Origin: Solanum dulcamara
Lineage: Eukaryota > Streptophyta > Magnoliopsida > Solanales > Solanaceae
Assembly (NCBI RefSeq): GCF_947179165.1
Contig: NC_077238.1
Span: 44,343,793 to 44,407,792 of the forward strand
Length of the DNA: 64,000 nt
Reading direction: 5' to 3'
The translations under genes were made by a program, and so were the position numbers. Below, in pieces: positions 31,658 through 42,301 of this stretch (positions are counted from its first letter, which is position 1; each line of letters begins with the position of its first letter). The notes under the pieces were generated by a model. The model saw only the letters and a program-made list of their open reading frames with translations. It searched no databases and was not told the origin of the DNA.

Positions 31658-33933
31658 TTAGCTCATCAATAATGCCCACACTAAGATTTGGGCAGGTACT
31701 TTCTCTAGATGTTTTACTATAGAATACTCTTTTGGCTGCATCTTCTGCCAAAACTCTCCAGTCTCAGCTTCACTGATTGGTCTCTTTTGTTTGTCTCTCT
31801 TATGCCATCCTTGAGCCAGTTCTTTTGGGGTATAACACCTACCAGACCTTTTCATTCCCTGAATTGCTATAGTTTCTATTACAAACTTTTTCCGATTAGG
31901 GATTTCTCTTGGTACCAAAGCAATAACCTTTTGAGGTGTCAAATCACAAATTCTGGTTTCTCATCTATGCTCAGAAAAGCCACGTCTTTTTCGAGACTGT
32001 TAGGATAGGCTGGGACTATAGCCTTTGCTAAATACCAATCCTCTTCCATCTTAACTATATTGATATCAACCCTGTCACGATTCGGCAAAGGATTACTATT
32101 GATATTAGGAGCGGCAGTTTGGAGAGTGACGACCTTACGATCAATCAAATCCTGATTCTTATGCATCAAATTGATACAAGTTTTGATGTCATGCCCGATA
32201 TTGTTGGAATGATAAGCACATGTTCTATCAACTCTGAAGAACTGAGAGATTGTATCATCTGGTTTAGGTGTAATGGGATGAACAATGCCTGCATCTCTTA
32301 ATCTTTTAAACAACTAAGTCTGACCTTCCACCAGATGAGTAAAAGTCCTAGTGGGCTTATTTTCAAAATTGGGTTGAGAAAAGTTGTAGTTATTTTACGG
32401 GGGTAGGGGCACATGACGATAACTCAAATGATTTTGGTGGGAAGGTGCGGGAGTTTGAAATCTTGGATATGGTTAGGTTTGGTAATTTGGTTGTGGAGTC
32501 TGGTAGTTTGGCAGGGTACTTTGGTATTGTGGAGCTGTGTATTTAGAAGGTGGAGTTTGATAACTTTGAGGTGAGTCTTTGTAATTTGGGGGTAGAGTTT
32601 GGTAACTAGAAGGTGGGGTTTAGTAATTTGGTTGGGTATAGTAAACTTGGTATGAACTTTGTAGAGCTCACGGATGGGCCTTGAAAGGCGCAGACTTCCT
32701 CGGGTTGCTGTTGGTGAATCTCTTCCCTTCTAGTGTATAGACGATGGCAGATACATCTTCTCTTTTCTTCTTTAACAGTCCCAAAGACCCGGTAGAGGAG
32801 GTTACATGGGCTACCTTTCCAGTCTAGAGCCCATCCTCGATAGTCTCACCTACCTTGACTATCTTGGTAAATTTTGCTCCAACGGGCAACATTAATCTCT
32901 CATAATATTTGGGCTCCTGCATGCATACAAATACTTCGACAATCTCTTTCTCTGTCATGGGAGATCGAACTCTAACGGCCTCTTTCCTCCATTTGTATTC
33001 ATACTCACGATAACTTTCAATTGATTTCTGCTTGATTTTCTCCAAAGAATATCAATCGGGAACAATCTCCACGTTGTACACAAACCTCTTGATAAAATCT
33101 TTGGCAAGAGTATTCCAACTACACCACTATTTTATTTCTTGGGTTCTGAACCATTCCAAGGTCTCTCCACTTAAAATTCGGCTAAAGAGTCTCATTAGCG
33201 AAGATTTGTTATTCACAACTCCTACCAGTTGATCACAATACTCTCTCAGATGAGCCAAAGGATTTCCGATTCCGCCGAAAGTATCAAATTTTGGCACTTT
33301 GAACCCCTTGGGAAGGTCCAAATTCGGGTGGATACATAAATTTTTATAATTTAATCTTGCAATATCCGAAATGTAATGAAACTCCTTCATAGCTTTCATG
33401 ATCTCCTCTTTCATATTCCATTTGGTTGTCTCTTTCTTCTCCCTCCACTCTCTTTCTTGTTCCTCATAGTGATCAAGTTCGGAACCATTGGCGTATGGTT
33501 CATTTGGGATTGGGATTTGGAAAGTTGTCTTTTGAGGCAAGGGAGGGGTAAATGAGGGATTTTGTGTGTTTTGAGGAGCTTGGTAATTTTGGGAAAATGT
33601 CTGACGGTTAGTATGCTGATTTTGATGATGGGGAAAGGTTTGTGGATTATTAACATTTTGGCTTTGTGGAGGAGGACAAGCTTGAGGGTTGGTATTTTGT
33701 GATGTGGGGGGGAAGGTTGGAGGGTCAATATTTTAAGGGTGAGGTGGTGTTTGGAAGGAAGTGGAAGCATGATGAGGATTTGAGGTAGTGAGGTCAATAA
33801 TGAAGGTATTTTGAGCGGGGTTTAAGAATAGGTTTTGAACGTATTCGGTACTTGAATTTGGAGAAGGGAAATGGAATGGAGGCCTTCCCTCACCTAGAAC
33901 TGGCATGTTGGCAGCAATAGCCAGATTTGACAA
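31658..33933 (-). pseudogene. gag: Element C gag (broken, several frames)
   Basis: Read on the minus strand: a Pro/Ser/Thr-rich N-terminal part (33933-33545); capsid core at 33540-33127 (NLDLPKGFKVPKFDTFGGIG, HLREYCDQLVGVVNNKSSLM, SGETLEWFRTQEI) and 33045-32824 (SIESYREYEYKWRKEAVRVR, MTEKEIVEVFVCMQEPKYYE); a low-complexity Tyr/Pro-rich region (32320-32820); and a zinc-knuckle-like block at 32313-31939 (CAYHSNNIGHDIKTC). Several frameshifts separate the blocks. The knuckle is C-x2-H-x5-H-x4-C rather than the classic CCHC. Structural protein of a dead element. Confidence 0.85.
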
Positions 33934-35170
33934 TTCTCAATTGTTTTTGTATCTCAACTCTCATCTAGATCATTTATTGCACCGACAATGCAATTAACTT
34001 ATTTTGTTCAGCGGCGATAGGGTATGTTACGATAATCTCTGTCAAACAAGTGTTCTCATCACTGCCAGTCATTTTTCTTTTCCCTACTAACAGATTTTGA
34101 TCGGGGAAGGAATTGTTGGAAGCTTTTGATCTCTTGAAATAAGGGTGCTTGACCAGTTTATCAACATAGATCAATTCTAAATACCTAGCTAAGAGAAAAA
34201 CAACTCAACCACAAATATGTTATTCTTTGTTCATAACATGTAATGCAAAATATCACATATAATAAGACAAATAAATACATAAGACACATAAACAATTATT
34301 GCGTGTCCTAAATAAATAGGTTGCCCTTTTATGCCAAAGGATAGGCCTAGCGGATTTGAAAGATGTATGTGAACATTTAAACTATTCCATTACCCCCAAG
34401 ATAATTCTGCATAAATAATATAGACTTCCTTCCAAGAGGGAAAAAAATGAAATGAAACCTAGGGTTTTAAGAGAAATTTAAAAAGCAAAAGATGCCCACA
34501 CAGGGGTTATTTTAGAAAAGTGCATCAAAATAAAATACGTAAAGGAAAACCCACTCAGGGGCATATAACTGAAAATACATGGAATGAAACCCACGCAGGG
34601 TCGAAACTACCAGGATACTCCTGATGGTCTTTCTTCCCCTCAACTCTTCTTTGTTTGACCCATGGCTTGACGGAGGGTATATTGAGCCATTAACCAATAA
34701 CCATCATACAACACCCCTTCTCCTCCCAAGTTTGAGACCTTGTGTTCTCTTTATGCACTTCCATCCAAGTATCCAAATCTCTCAGATTGCCCCTCAAGTC
34801 TGACAATTCTTAGGTTAGGCTTTCTATAGTGTATTGATGGGTTTCTATAGTATGTGTGTGCTCCTCTTATTTTTTGTTCCCCGTTCTTCATTCTTGACTT
34901 GTTCCAATTCTATCTTTCCTTTTGACTCTTTATCTTTAATACTACAATAAATGTTTGGAACTAAAAATGAAAGACCTTTAACATTGTTGCTTAGCCACCT
35001 TATGCATCCTTCCACCTATTCAGCATTGAATCGATCTTCGGCAAGAGTACCTTTAACCAATTTTAGGGGATTATTTTATTCTCTCAATATATTCCCCGCA
35101 TTTGGGACTTTTTCATCTTTGTGGTCGAACACATAAATATTGGGATGCCTTGTTGGAGGTATGATCTTCT
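33934..35170 (-). other. Element C 5' leader and upstream untranslated region
   Basis: This 1.2 kb lies between the rearranged 5' LTR and gag. Short minus-strand frames (34174-33974, MIYVDKLVKHPYFKRSKASN...; 35258-35076) are not recognisable. No primer-binding site could be found, consistent with loss of the LTR/leader junction during the rearrangement at about 35171. The region is A-rich and has the words CCCACxCAGGG repeated near 34496-34510, 34550-34560 and 34591-34601. Confidence 0.5.
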
Positions 35171-36612
35171 TGATATATAGGAAATACAAAGGGGAAATTT
35201 TAAAATATACACTAATATAAAGCAGCCGTATACAAAGAGAATTGGGCCAAAGACCCAAAATACAGGTGGCCCAACAACTTAGTCTAAGCGTACAGACTGT
35301 ATATCAGTCCATTTTATTGCTCCGACACCCGCAAACCAGCTACGAAAACCTATTCACCGACTTTCGTTTACGAGGTTGACTTGATGATAAAAATTTAACC
35401 TCCGTGGCTAATCCCAAGAATGCATAGAAAGTCCACAAGGACTCGGATGACATCGCATGTAACAAAATAAAATCACATTTGTTAAGTAACATGGTATAGA
35501 ATTATTCTAACACATTTTAAGAGAATGAAAAATCACTAAACCACTCAATATATTCGAATATAGTAAAATATAAATGATACTTGATTATTATAAATCCAAT
35601 TAATTAATGAAACCAACTGGGTGTTTCGATCAACAACTATTTGGAATATAATAATGAAAATAGACCATACTATTACATTTACACTACAAGAAGTAGGAGC
35701 ACTAAGATACCATAAACATGTTTGGCATTAAATTAATCACATGAGAGAAGTATTAACACTATGTAATAATAAAATGGTTCAAACACAGAGCTAACATTAT
35801 CAGATACCATATTTCAAGCCAAGTTCAATTTCATTATAAATAGTAAATCATTCAGTAAGTTGAACATTACAATAACTAACAAACAATCACAAATTAGCTA
35901 TCAAACGATTCACAGTAAATGGGTCCTTAAATAGTTATCATCCCAATCTTTACAATATTTTTAAATAATCTAAAAAATGATATATTTGACTATTACTTCT
36001 TCAACTTAGAAAGAAATTAGAAGTAGGAAGAATAAAAAAAAAGGGAAGACTGATAGTTTATATATTTTGATTAAGATATCCTCTAAATTTATGGACTACT
36101 ACAGTGATATTCAAAAGATGCATATCGTCAAAAGATGAGAAATCGAAAAAAATCAAATAAATCATAATCGATAAATTACACTTCAACATCAAAAAAAACA
36201 ATAACTTTATTAACACAAAGGTCAACTTCAATTGCAGAAAAGTAGAACTAAAACATAATGTTGAACTAAACCCGGAAGTTGACAACGAACAACATCAACA
36301 TAATCACATAGCTAAGAGCTTCACAAAATCAAAAATATCATGCCAAACGAGAAAAGGAAAAGAAGAAGAAAAACACTGCCATAAAGAGAGCAAAGGGGTT
36401 ACCTCTTTTGGAGCAGGAACTGAGACGAGAGATGAAAGCTTATCCTTTCACTATGAATAGAACTTTATCGTAGAGTATTAATACGAACAGAAAAACTTTA
36501 GATTTAAAATCCTTTCGACTCTAGAAAAATAAAAGTTCTATAAATTCGGGAGATTTTTCTTGCTTTTCCAGTGAAATCCACCCTCAAAATGTTGCTGTTC
36601 TCCTCCCTCCGC

Positions 36613-36619
36613 ATTTATA
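36613..36619 (-). promoter_or_regulatory. Putative TATA box of element C 5' LTR
   Basis: Minus-strand TATAAAT follows a GC-poor stretch and precedes GCGGAGGGAGGAG. The same place in the 3' LTR (7061-7067) has lost the TATA. Motif-only inference. Confidence 0.45.
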
Positions 36620-36811
36620 GTCATCCCAATATTTATTGAGTGGATTTTTTTTATTTTTTTTATTGCCATGTGTACGGTGTCAAGTTGTAGGCATGTTGTT
36701 GGAACTAAAAAGTGGGAGAATTCAAAATAATTATTGAAAAATTGACGTGTAGTAGTATGTTATAAGTATTATTTTAAGTGGAAAATGGGTGATTAGGTAG
36801 TGTGTACCATG

Positions 36812-36856
<45 letters not shown>
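36812..36856. repeat. (TA)n microsatellite in C 5' LTR
   Basis: About 22 uninterrupted TA units at the position of the compound TA/GA array in the 3' LTR. Confidence 0.95.
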
Positions 36857-36859
<3 letters not shown>

Positions 36860-37573
36860 AGACAAAGATGATGGGTTTAATTTTAAAAAAGGCACGTGAT
36901 GGTTGGTTGCTGGAAAGTATAGGAATTGGTGTTGGAACACGTGGGAATGAGTGAGATAGGTTAGGGGTATAGCAAATTGTAGGTATGGATAATTGAGTAA
37001 ATGATGGGCATAATGTATATATTAGTCATTTTCAATTAGGTAATGGTGGCACGTATCTACTTTATTTAGATTTGTTCTTTTTATTAATATATTATTTATA
37101 TTTATATTAGCACTCAAATGGGAGAAACATATATAGCTGTCATGCATCATATTTTGTAGTGTCAGATTGAGACTTAAATAAAAGTTTTAATTATTTTATT
37201 TATACTTTCTAGAAAGTTTCAAATTATATCTCCTATTTACTTTTAATTCAAATCTATATTGTATAGAGTGTGAAATGGACAACTGTGAACTAATTTACAT
37301 GTATTCCTTCTATTTATTTTAATTTTTCATATATTAAAAATAATTATTTATACCAACTTATTCAATTTAAAAAAATCAAGAGGTAATTGTCACTTAATTG
37401 TATCCTTATTAATTATATATATAGTCAATTTCTCAATGTATTTTTATAAAAATATTGAATTTATTATATTTAATATTTTAGTATGTTACTAAAGTAATTA
37501 TTTACAATTGTTTAAAATTTAAAAAGTTCGATAACTAATTTACATTGTGGGTGGTCAAAATTGAGTGTCAACA

Positions 37574-38651
37574 CCCATGCCATGCAAGAATTTCATGAAA
37601 AATAATTATGCTATGCAAGCTTTATGAACTCAGATTTTCATTAATAATGATTCTTTCATATAAAGTATCAATCACTTTATAAGAGTGTCATGGTTTAGAT
37701 GCTTTCAGATAAAGTGTCTCTCAAATTATGTTATGTATCATGATTTCAAGAAGCAACTCTTATGGTTATTAGATTTTTTCATGAATGATTCAGTATTATC
37801 AGACTCTTACTGTTTCCTAAGATGATGCATGTTTTTTGTTGGAAGTTTACTTAGCACCGAGTGGACCTAGGGATTAAGGATCACAAGGTTAGTACAAGCA
37901 AGATACCTTTAGTATCAATCGGTTTGTCCTAGGACTACATGCCACCATAGGGTTGTTCCAATTGGACATTAGCTTAGGATCTATATTAGTTTATGACTCA
38001 TGCCTTTAGGGCTTGGCAAGCATATTTGGCCCTTTTGGTGGGGGCAATAATCCATATTCCATGTTGTAGCTCATATGGTTATATGTCAGTTAATGGTACC
38101 TCTTACACTTATATATGTTTTTTAAGAATATTGCATGACCTTATACTATGTTTTCAGAATCAGATCATCAGTCTCATGTTATGTTTACTTAGTCATTAAA
38201 TTATTATATTTTCGAACTTATCATGTTATTATATCATATTTATGCATTTTTTCATACTCAGTATATTCCAAGAACTGACCGCATACTTTTTAGTATATAT
38301 TATTTTATAATATAGGTTCTGAAGCTCCTTATCCACCTCGTGTTTAGTGCCATTTCAAATCTAACTCGAGAACTTAGTTGGTGAATCCTCATGGTTCAAG
38401 GACATACAATTTATTATTTGTTATGTTCATTCATATTTTACTTCAATTTTTAGATTTTGGAGTTAGCTAGGGACATGTCTTCAAATTTTCCTTATTATGA
38501 TATGAAACTCTTTAGACTGTTCATTATTTACTTTTGCTTTTCAGTTGTTGAATGTAAATCTTAGTATTATTCCATGCAATGAGGTTAGCTTGGGGCCATG
38601 TATGGTTCTAAGAACCGTGTCGCGATTAGGGGGTAGTCTCGGATCATGATA
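37574..38651 (+). repeat. Element F 3' LTR, right fragment (proposed)
   Basis: Non-coding sequence starts with the duplicated CCCAT. It has the AT-rich, GGTTAG/CTTAGG-bearing style of gypsy LTRs and ends near ...GGATCATGATA, a decayed version of the GGATCGTGACA end seen elsewhere in the window. The link to 4066-5010 rests on the CCCAT duplication; I could not align it convincingly with the 5' LTR of F. Confidence 0.4.
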
Positions 38652-39719
38652 GCAGAATGGTGAGATTGAGCCCATAATCTAGACCCCTAGTCCCTATGAT
38701 GGGTCTTGCGCTGCTGATCAAGTCCAAGAAGAACTCATCTAGTATTAGGATTTTGACTCTACTATTATAAATAAATTATTAAGATGATATTTTTAGGGTT
38801 ACACATTATTTTTTGGTAGTTACAAATTATTACTAGAATAGAGTTTTCATCATTTTGATCTTTTTAGGGTTAATTACTTCTTTCGTAGATGATTATTGTG
38901 GAAAGAACAAGATAGTTTTGCAGGAGCTGCATTAATCAAATATTTTATTTACTTTCTTTTTTGTTTATATTTATTAGTTTTATAAATTACTTTTGTTATT
39001 ATTTATATCTAATTATGAGTAGCTAAACTCATAAAAAGGGTTATAGAACTTAGAGTAAGTATAAGGATAATGAATTATTTATATTAAAATCTTCTTATGA
39101 ATGGGTGATCATTGTGTATTAAGTTTGTTTCGTAAATCTTGGTTTCTTAATTATTACAAAAGAATAACAAATTACATGTATTTTGACTTTCTTGAAAAAA
39201 AAAGTTATGTTTAGGAAAAAGAATCATTAACAGAGATTTGGAGCTACCAATCTCCATCTTATAGATTGAGTTTGAGATAGGATATCCAACCTAAGAAATT
39301 TGGTGAATGAAAAACTTAATTTGACACCCAAGCACAAAGACTTAGGGTGATATTCACTTAATTTTGCCGAGAGGCTTTAGGAAAGTAATAGACTCCTCAA
39401 TTTTGCATAATGAACAAACCTAAATGAGTTGATAGTAAATTATATGTTTGAATTCCAATATCTGAGAATTGTAACCTTAATTCATCTTTTATTCATTATT
39501 ACAACTTCAGTAGTATAAATTACTTAATGATTCTCCCTTTAAACCCTTACTCTAATAGTAATTACTAATTTGAATTTCAGTAGCAATTAAAAAGATCTCT
39601 CACCATGATCTTAATGGGATTCGATCCTAACTTTATTGGGTTATTATATTTTGGCATCAACCGCTAATTTAATCTCAATTGATCTAGAAATTGAGTTTTT
39701 TTAGGAATGTAAAGTTGTA
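38652..39719 (+). other. Unassigned AT-rich sequence before G gag
   Basis: No coding content was recognised. It may include the LTR or leader of element G. TTTTGGCATCAACCGC near 39648-39665 is the only candidate primer site and matches known primer sites poorly. Confidence 0.3.
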
Positions 39720-40700
39720 TTTCACAATGGATGATGAGAAAATCAGAGAGCAGTAGTTGAGGTTGTTGCTGCAGTAGCTACTGCAAAAATGGTCCATGTT
39801 GGAGTCATTCCACCTCAACTGCTAACTAAAAATGTAAAATTCAACATCACCGGCATGATGTTTCACTTATTGGGAATTAAAGGATTATTGAATGGTCTAC
39901 CTCTAAAGAGCTAAACAAACATTTAGAAGACTTTACTTGGATGTGTTTAACATACAACCTCCCAAGTATCTCTCTAGAAGGTATATGTTTGACATTGTTC
40001 CCATTCTTCTGAGAGGGGAAACAACTACATGGTTTGGAAAGTTATCAAAAACATTCATCTCTGTATAGGTAGAGTTCACAGAAGCATTTTTGGAGAGGTT
40101 GTTCCCTCCAAGTAAGTGTATTTAACTTAAAATAGAATATATGCTATCTCTTGTACTAACAAAAGGTCGAATCAATAGATATGAGTATGCAATAGATGTG
40201 TGATGATTTAGCAAGCATGACGAAAATGGTGAACTTTCACTCCACCATAATAAGCAGATAGAAACTCAAATTAACGATATTTCATCATTGTTGGAATGAA
40301 TATTGAAAGAAAAGTATCCATGCAATCTCAAAAAGAACAACAATTGCATGACAATGACTACAAGAAGAAGTGAACGAGTGATAACAATGAAGTAATGTCT
40401 TATGATACACCATGGAGAGTTAAAATATATGTAGACTTGATTCAAAATAATGATGAAAATATAATAAATAGTCTGGCCATAAATTTTGAATCTAGTGATA
40501 AAAAGAAGGAAAAATAGAAAAATAAAACTTCTTATGAGAAAGAAGAGCAAATTTTCCAATATAAGAACACTCCATTAATACTATGACTAAACCAAAATAT
40601 TCCCCTCCATTCCCACAAAGACTGATGAAGAAGAAAGAAGATTGTAAGTTCAAAAAGTTTATCTCAATTCTTAAATAACTATCAATCAACATCCCTTTAG
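39720..40700 (+). pseudogene. gag: Element G gag remnant (Tat/Ogre-like)
   Basis: Broken frames contain capsid-type words in order at about 39930-40190: LFPFFREG / LRGETTTWFGKLSKTF, FTEAFLERLFPPSKC, then YEYAID. The block 'phe-pro-phe ... ala-Trp ... ala-phe-leu ... phe-phe-pro-pro' is characteristic of gag in the Athila/Tat branch of plant Ty3/gypsy elements. Stops and shifts are frequent. The tail (40300-40700) is Lys/Asn/Glu-rich with no clear knuckle. The protease directly downstream confirms the assignment. Confidence 0.6.
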
Positions 40701-40707
40701 TTGATGT

Positions 40708-41234
40708 TTGGAACAAATGTTAGGTTATGCCAAGTTCATGAAAGGCCTAGTTACAAAAATGAGAGCATTGAGTTTCGACACCACAAAAGGCACATACTAT
40801 TATAATGCAATTATATCAACCCCGTTAGTTCAAAAAAGGAGGATCCGGGAGCATTTATCTTTCAATACATTATCAGAACAATGCAATTCAAAAAATCTTT
40901 ATGTGACCATAGTACAAGTATAAATCTTATGCCTCTTGCAATATTGAAAAAATTGGGGTTTATAAATCCAAGACCAACTACAATGCGACTATTGATGGTG
41001 GATATAATAGTGAGTAAACCCATAGGTATTCTTTATGATGTACTTGTGAAGGTGGAAAAATTTATTTTTTGTAAGAACTTCATTTTCCTAGATTTTGAGG
41101 TGTATTTTAAAGTCCCTATCATTTTAGGGCAACATGTTTCTACCATTGGTAATGCGCTAGTTGATTTTGAGAGTTGGGAGCTCCGCCTCAGACTAAACAA
41201 TAGGAAGTCATATTTAATCTTTGTAGATCTATGA
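40708..41234 (+). pseudogene. pol: Element G protease region (Tat/Ogre-like)
   Basis: Two overlapping frames (40708-40923 and 40881-41234) carry LGYAKFMKGLVTKMRALSFD, then KSLCDHSTSINLMPLAILKK, TTMRLLMVDIIVSKPIGILY, DVLVKVEKFIF and VPIILGQHVSTIGNALVDFE. The first catalytic motif, usually CDLGAS, reads CDHSTS; the second motif IILG is intact. The order and wording match the protease domain of Tat/Ogre-type gypsy elements. A single frame change near 40900 splits it. Confidence 0.8.
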
Positions 41235-41267
41235 AATAGGCAAAGAATAAGAGTTTCATCTCATTCA

Positions 41268-41942
41268 TTAATATCATTTATGAGAAGACAAAGTTGAAGT
41301 TGAAAAAACGTTAGTAGTTGAAACATTGGCTGCAATGCTCATAAACTTTGATGGAAATCACATAGTAGATTATGAAGAAATAGTGAACGCTCTAACGAGA
41401 ATGGTATCATATGCCTTTGTAACAAAAACGATTAATCTAAATATGAAAAGTAGGGAATTTCCCCGAGAAAAATCATCAATTGAAAAGGAACTAGTTATAT
41501 AGCTTAAGCCTTTCCTATCTCACTTGAAATATGCATTCTTAGGTCCAAAAAACACGCTTCCAGTGTCATTTACACAACCTACTGGATCTTTGAGTTAAAG
41601 TATTATTATCAGTGTTAAGAGTCTATAAAAGTGATTTGGATTGGGATGTTGCAGATATTATGGACATACCCCCAGTTATTTGCACAAATAAAATTAAACT
41701 AGAATAAAACTGCAATCTGAGTATTGAATATCTGTGCAGATTAAATCCATCCATGCAAAAAGTCCTAATGAAAGAAATCATCAAATGGTTAGATGCAAGA
41801 GTTGTCTACTCATTTGTTGACAATAAGTAGGTGAGACCAGTTTAATGTATGCCAAAGAAGAGGAGCATAACTGTAGTCCCAAATAACAAGAAGGAATTGA
41901 CACCCACATCCACTATAATAGGCTGGAGAGTATGCATGTAAT
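41268..41942 (+). pseudogene. pol: Element G pre-RT region, truncated
   Basis: Broken frames continue from the protease: VETLAAMLINFDGNHIVDYE, LKPFLSHLKYAFLGPKNTLP, DVADIMDIPPVICTNKIKLE, RLNPSMQKVLMKEIIKWLDA and VPNNKKELTPTSTIIGWRVC. This is the N-terminal RT lead-in. The similarity stops abruptly at about 41942, exactly before the YRKLN-type RT core, so the element was cut here. Confidence 0.75.
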
Positions 41943-42301
41943 CTAAGGTGTATTTATGCTTTCAAATATCTTATTTTATCCATATTAGGTTAAGTTCTGA
42001 GTGTAACCTTATGAATATACATGTGTTTATTAATTAAATGATATGATAAATTGATAGACTTGATTAAGATGATTTCAGTTCTAATGTCGCCCAAAATACA
42101 CACTCTAATAAGGTTAAAACAGTCAATGCAAATACTGTAACCCAACTACGTTGAGGTTGAATCTCAGGGAGAGGGTAATAGAGTTTACTTATAATTTTCT
42201 ATTGAGATTCACCAAATAACTATTATTGGAGAATTGGAGGTTTGTAATTATAATCTTATAACTACTTTAACTACTTAATTTTTATCAATAAAGAAGACAA
42301 A
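41943..42301 (+). other. Unassigned sequence between G and D
   Basis: AT-rich with no coding content. A block CCCAACTACGTTGAGGTTGA at about 42138-42157 looks like a mobile-element leader or terminal sequence, but I cannot assign it. Confidence 0.3.

Larger units (their letters stand above)
5011..37573 (-). mobile_element. Element C: degenerate Tat-lineage Ty3/gypsy element
   Basis: Read on the minus strand the order is 5' LTR (35171-37573), leader, gag, protease, RT, RNase H, second RNase H, integrase, long 3' UTR with tandem repeats, PPT and 3' LTR (5011-7930). Both LTRs begin TGTTGACAC on the minus strand. The presence of two RNase H domains between RT and integrase, and a long repeat-bearing 3' UTR, are known traits of the plant Tat clade. 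The LTRs differ at roughly 6-7 percent in the stretch I compared by eye (5770-5940 against 35320-35490), so C is old. Two later insertions (14569-17886 and 18120-30296) split pol. All frames carry stops or shifts. Confidence 0.85.
35171..37573 (-). repeat. Element C 5' LTR, rearranged and truncated
   Basis: Bases 35294-37573 align directly with the 3' LTR (5729-7930) and end TGTCAACA at 37573. Bases 35171-35293 are inverted relative to that LTR, and about 590 bp of its internal-proximal end is absent. A TATAAAT motif (minus strand, 36613-36619) is retained. The LTR also contains two small insertions absent from the other copy (near 36766-36812 and 36945-36990). Confidence 0.75.

Noticed and set aside
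33411..33797. 128-codon Pro/His/Lys-rich frame
   Set aside because: Shadow of the N-terminal gag region of element C in another phase.
39648..39665. Candidate tRNA primer site for element G
   Set aside because: Match to known plant primer sites is weak and no LTR end could be recognised before it.
40266..40716. Hydrophobic minus-strand frames looking like membrane proteins
   Set aside because: Poly-T-rich antisense of the Lys/Asn-rich gag tail of element G; no start context or homology.
41943..42301. Possible host gene fragment between G and D
   Set aside because: No coding bias, no splice-like structure; probably remains of a mobile-element leader.
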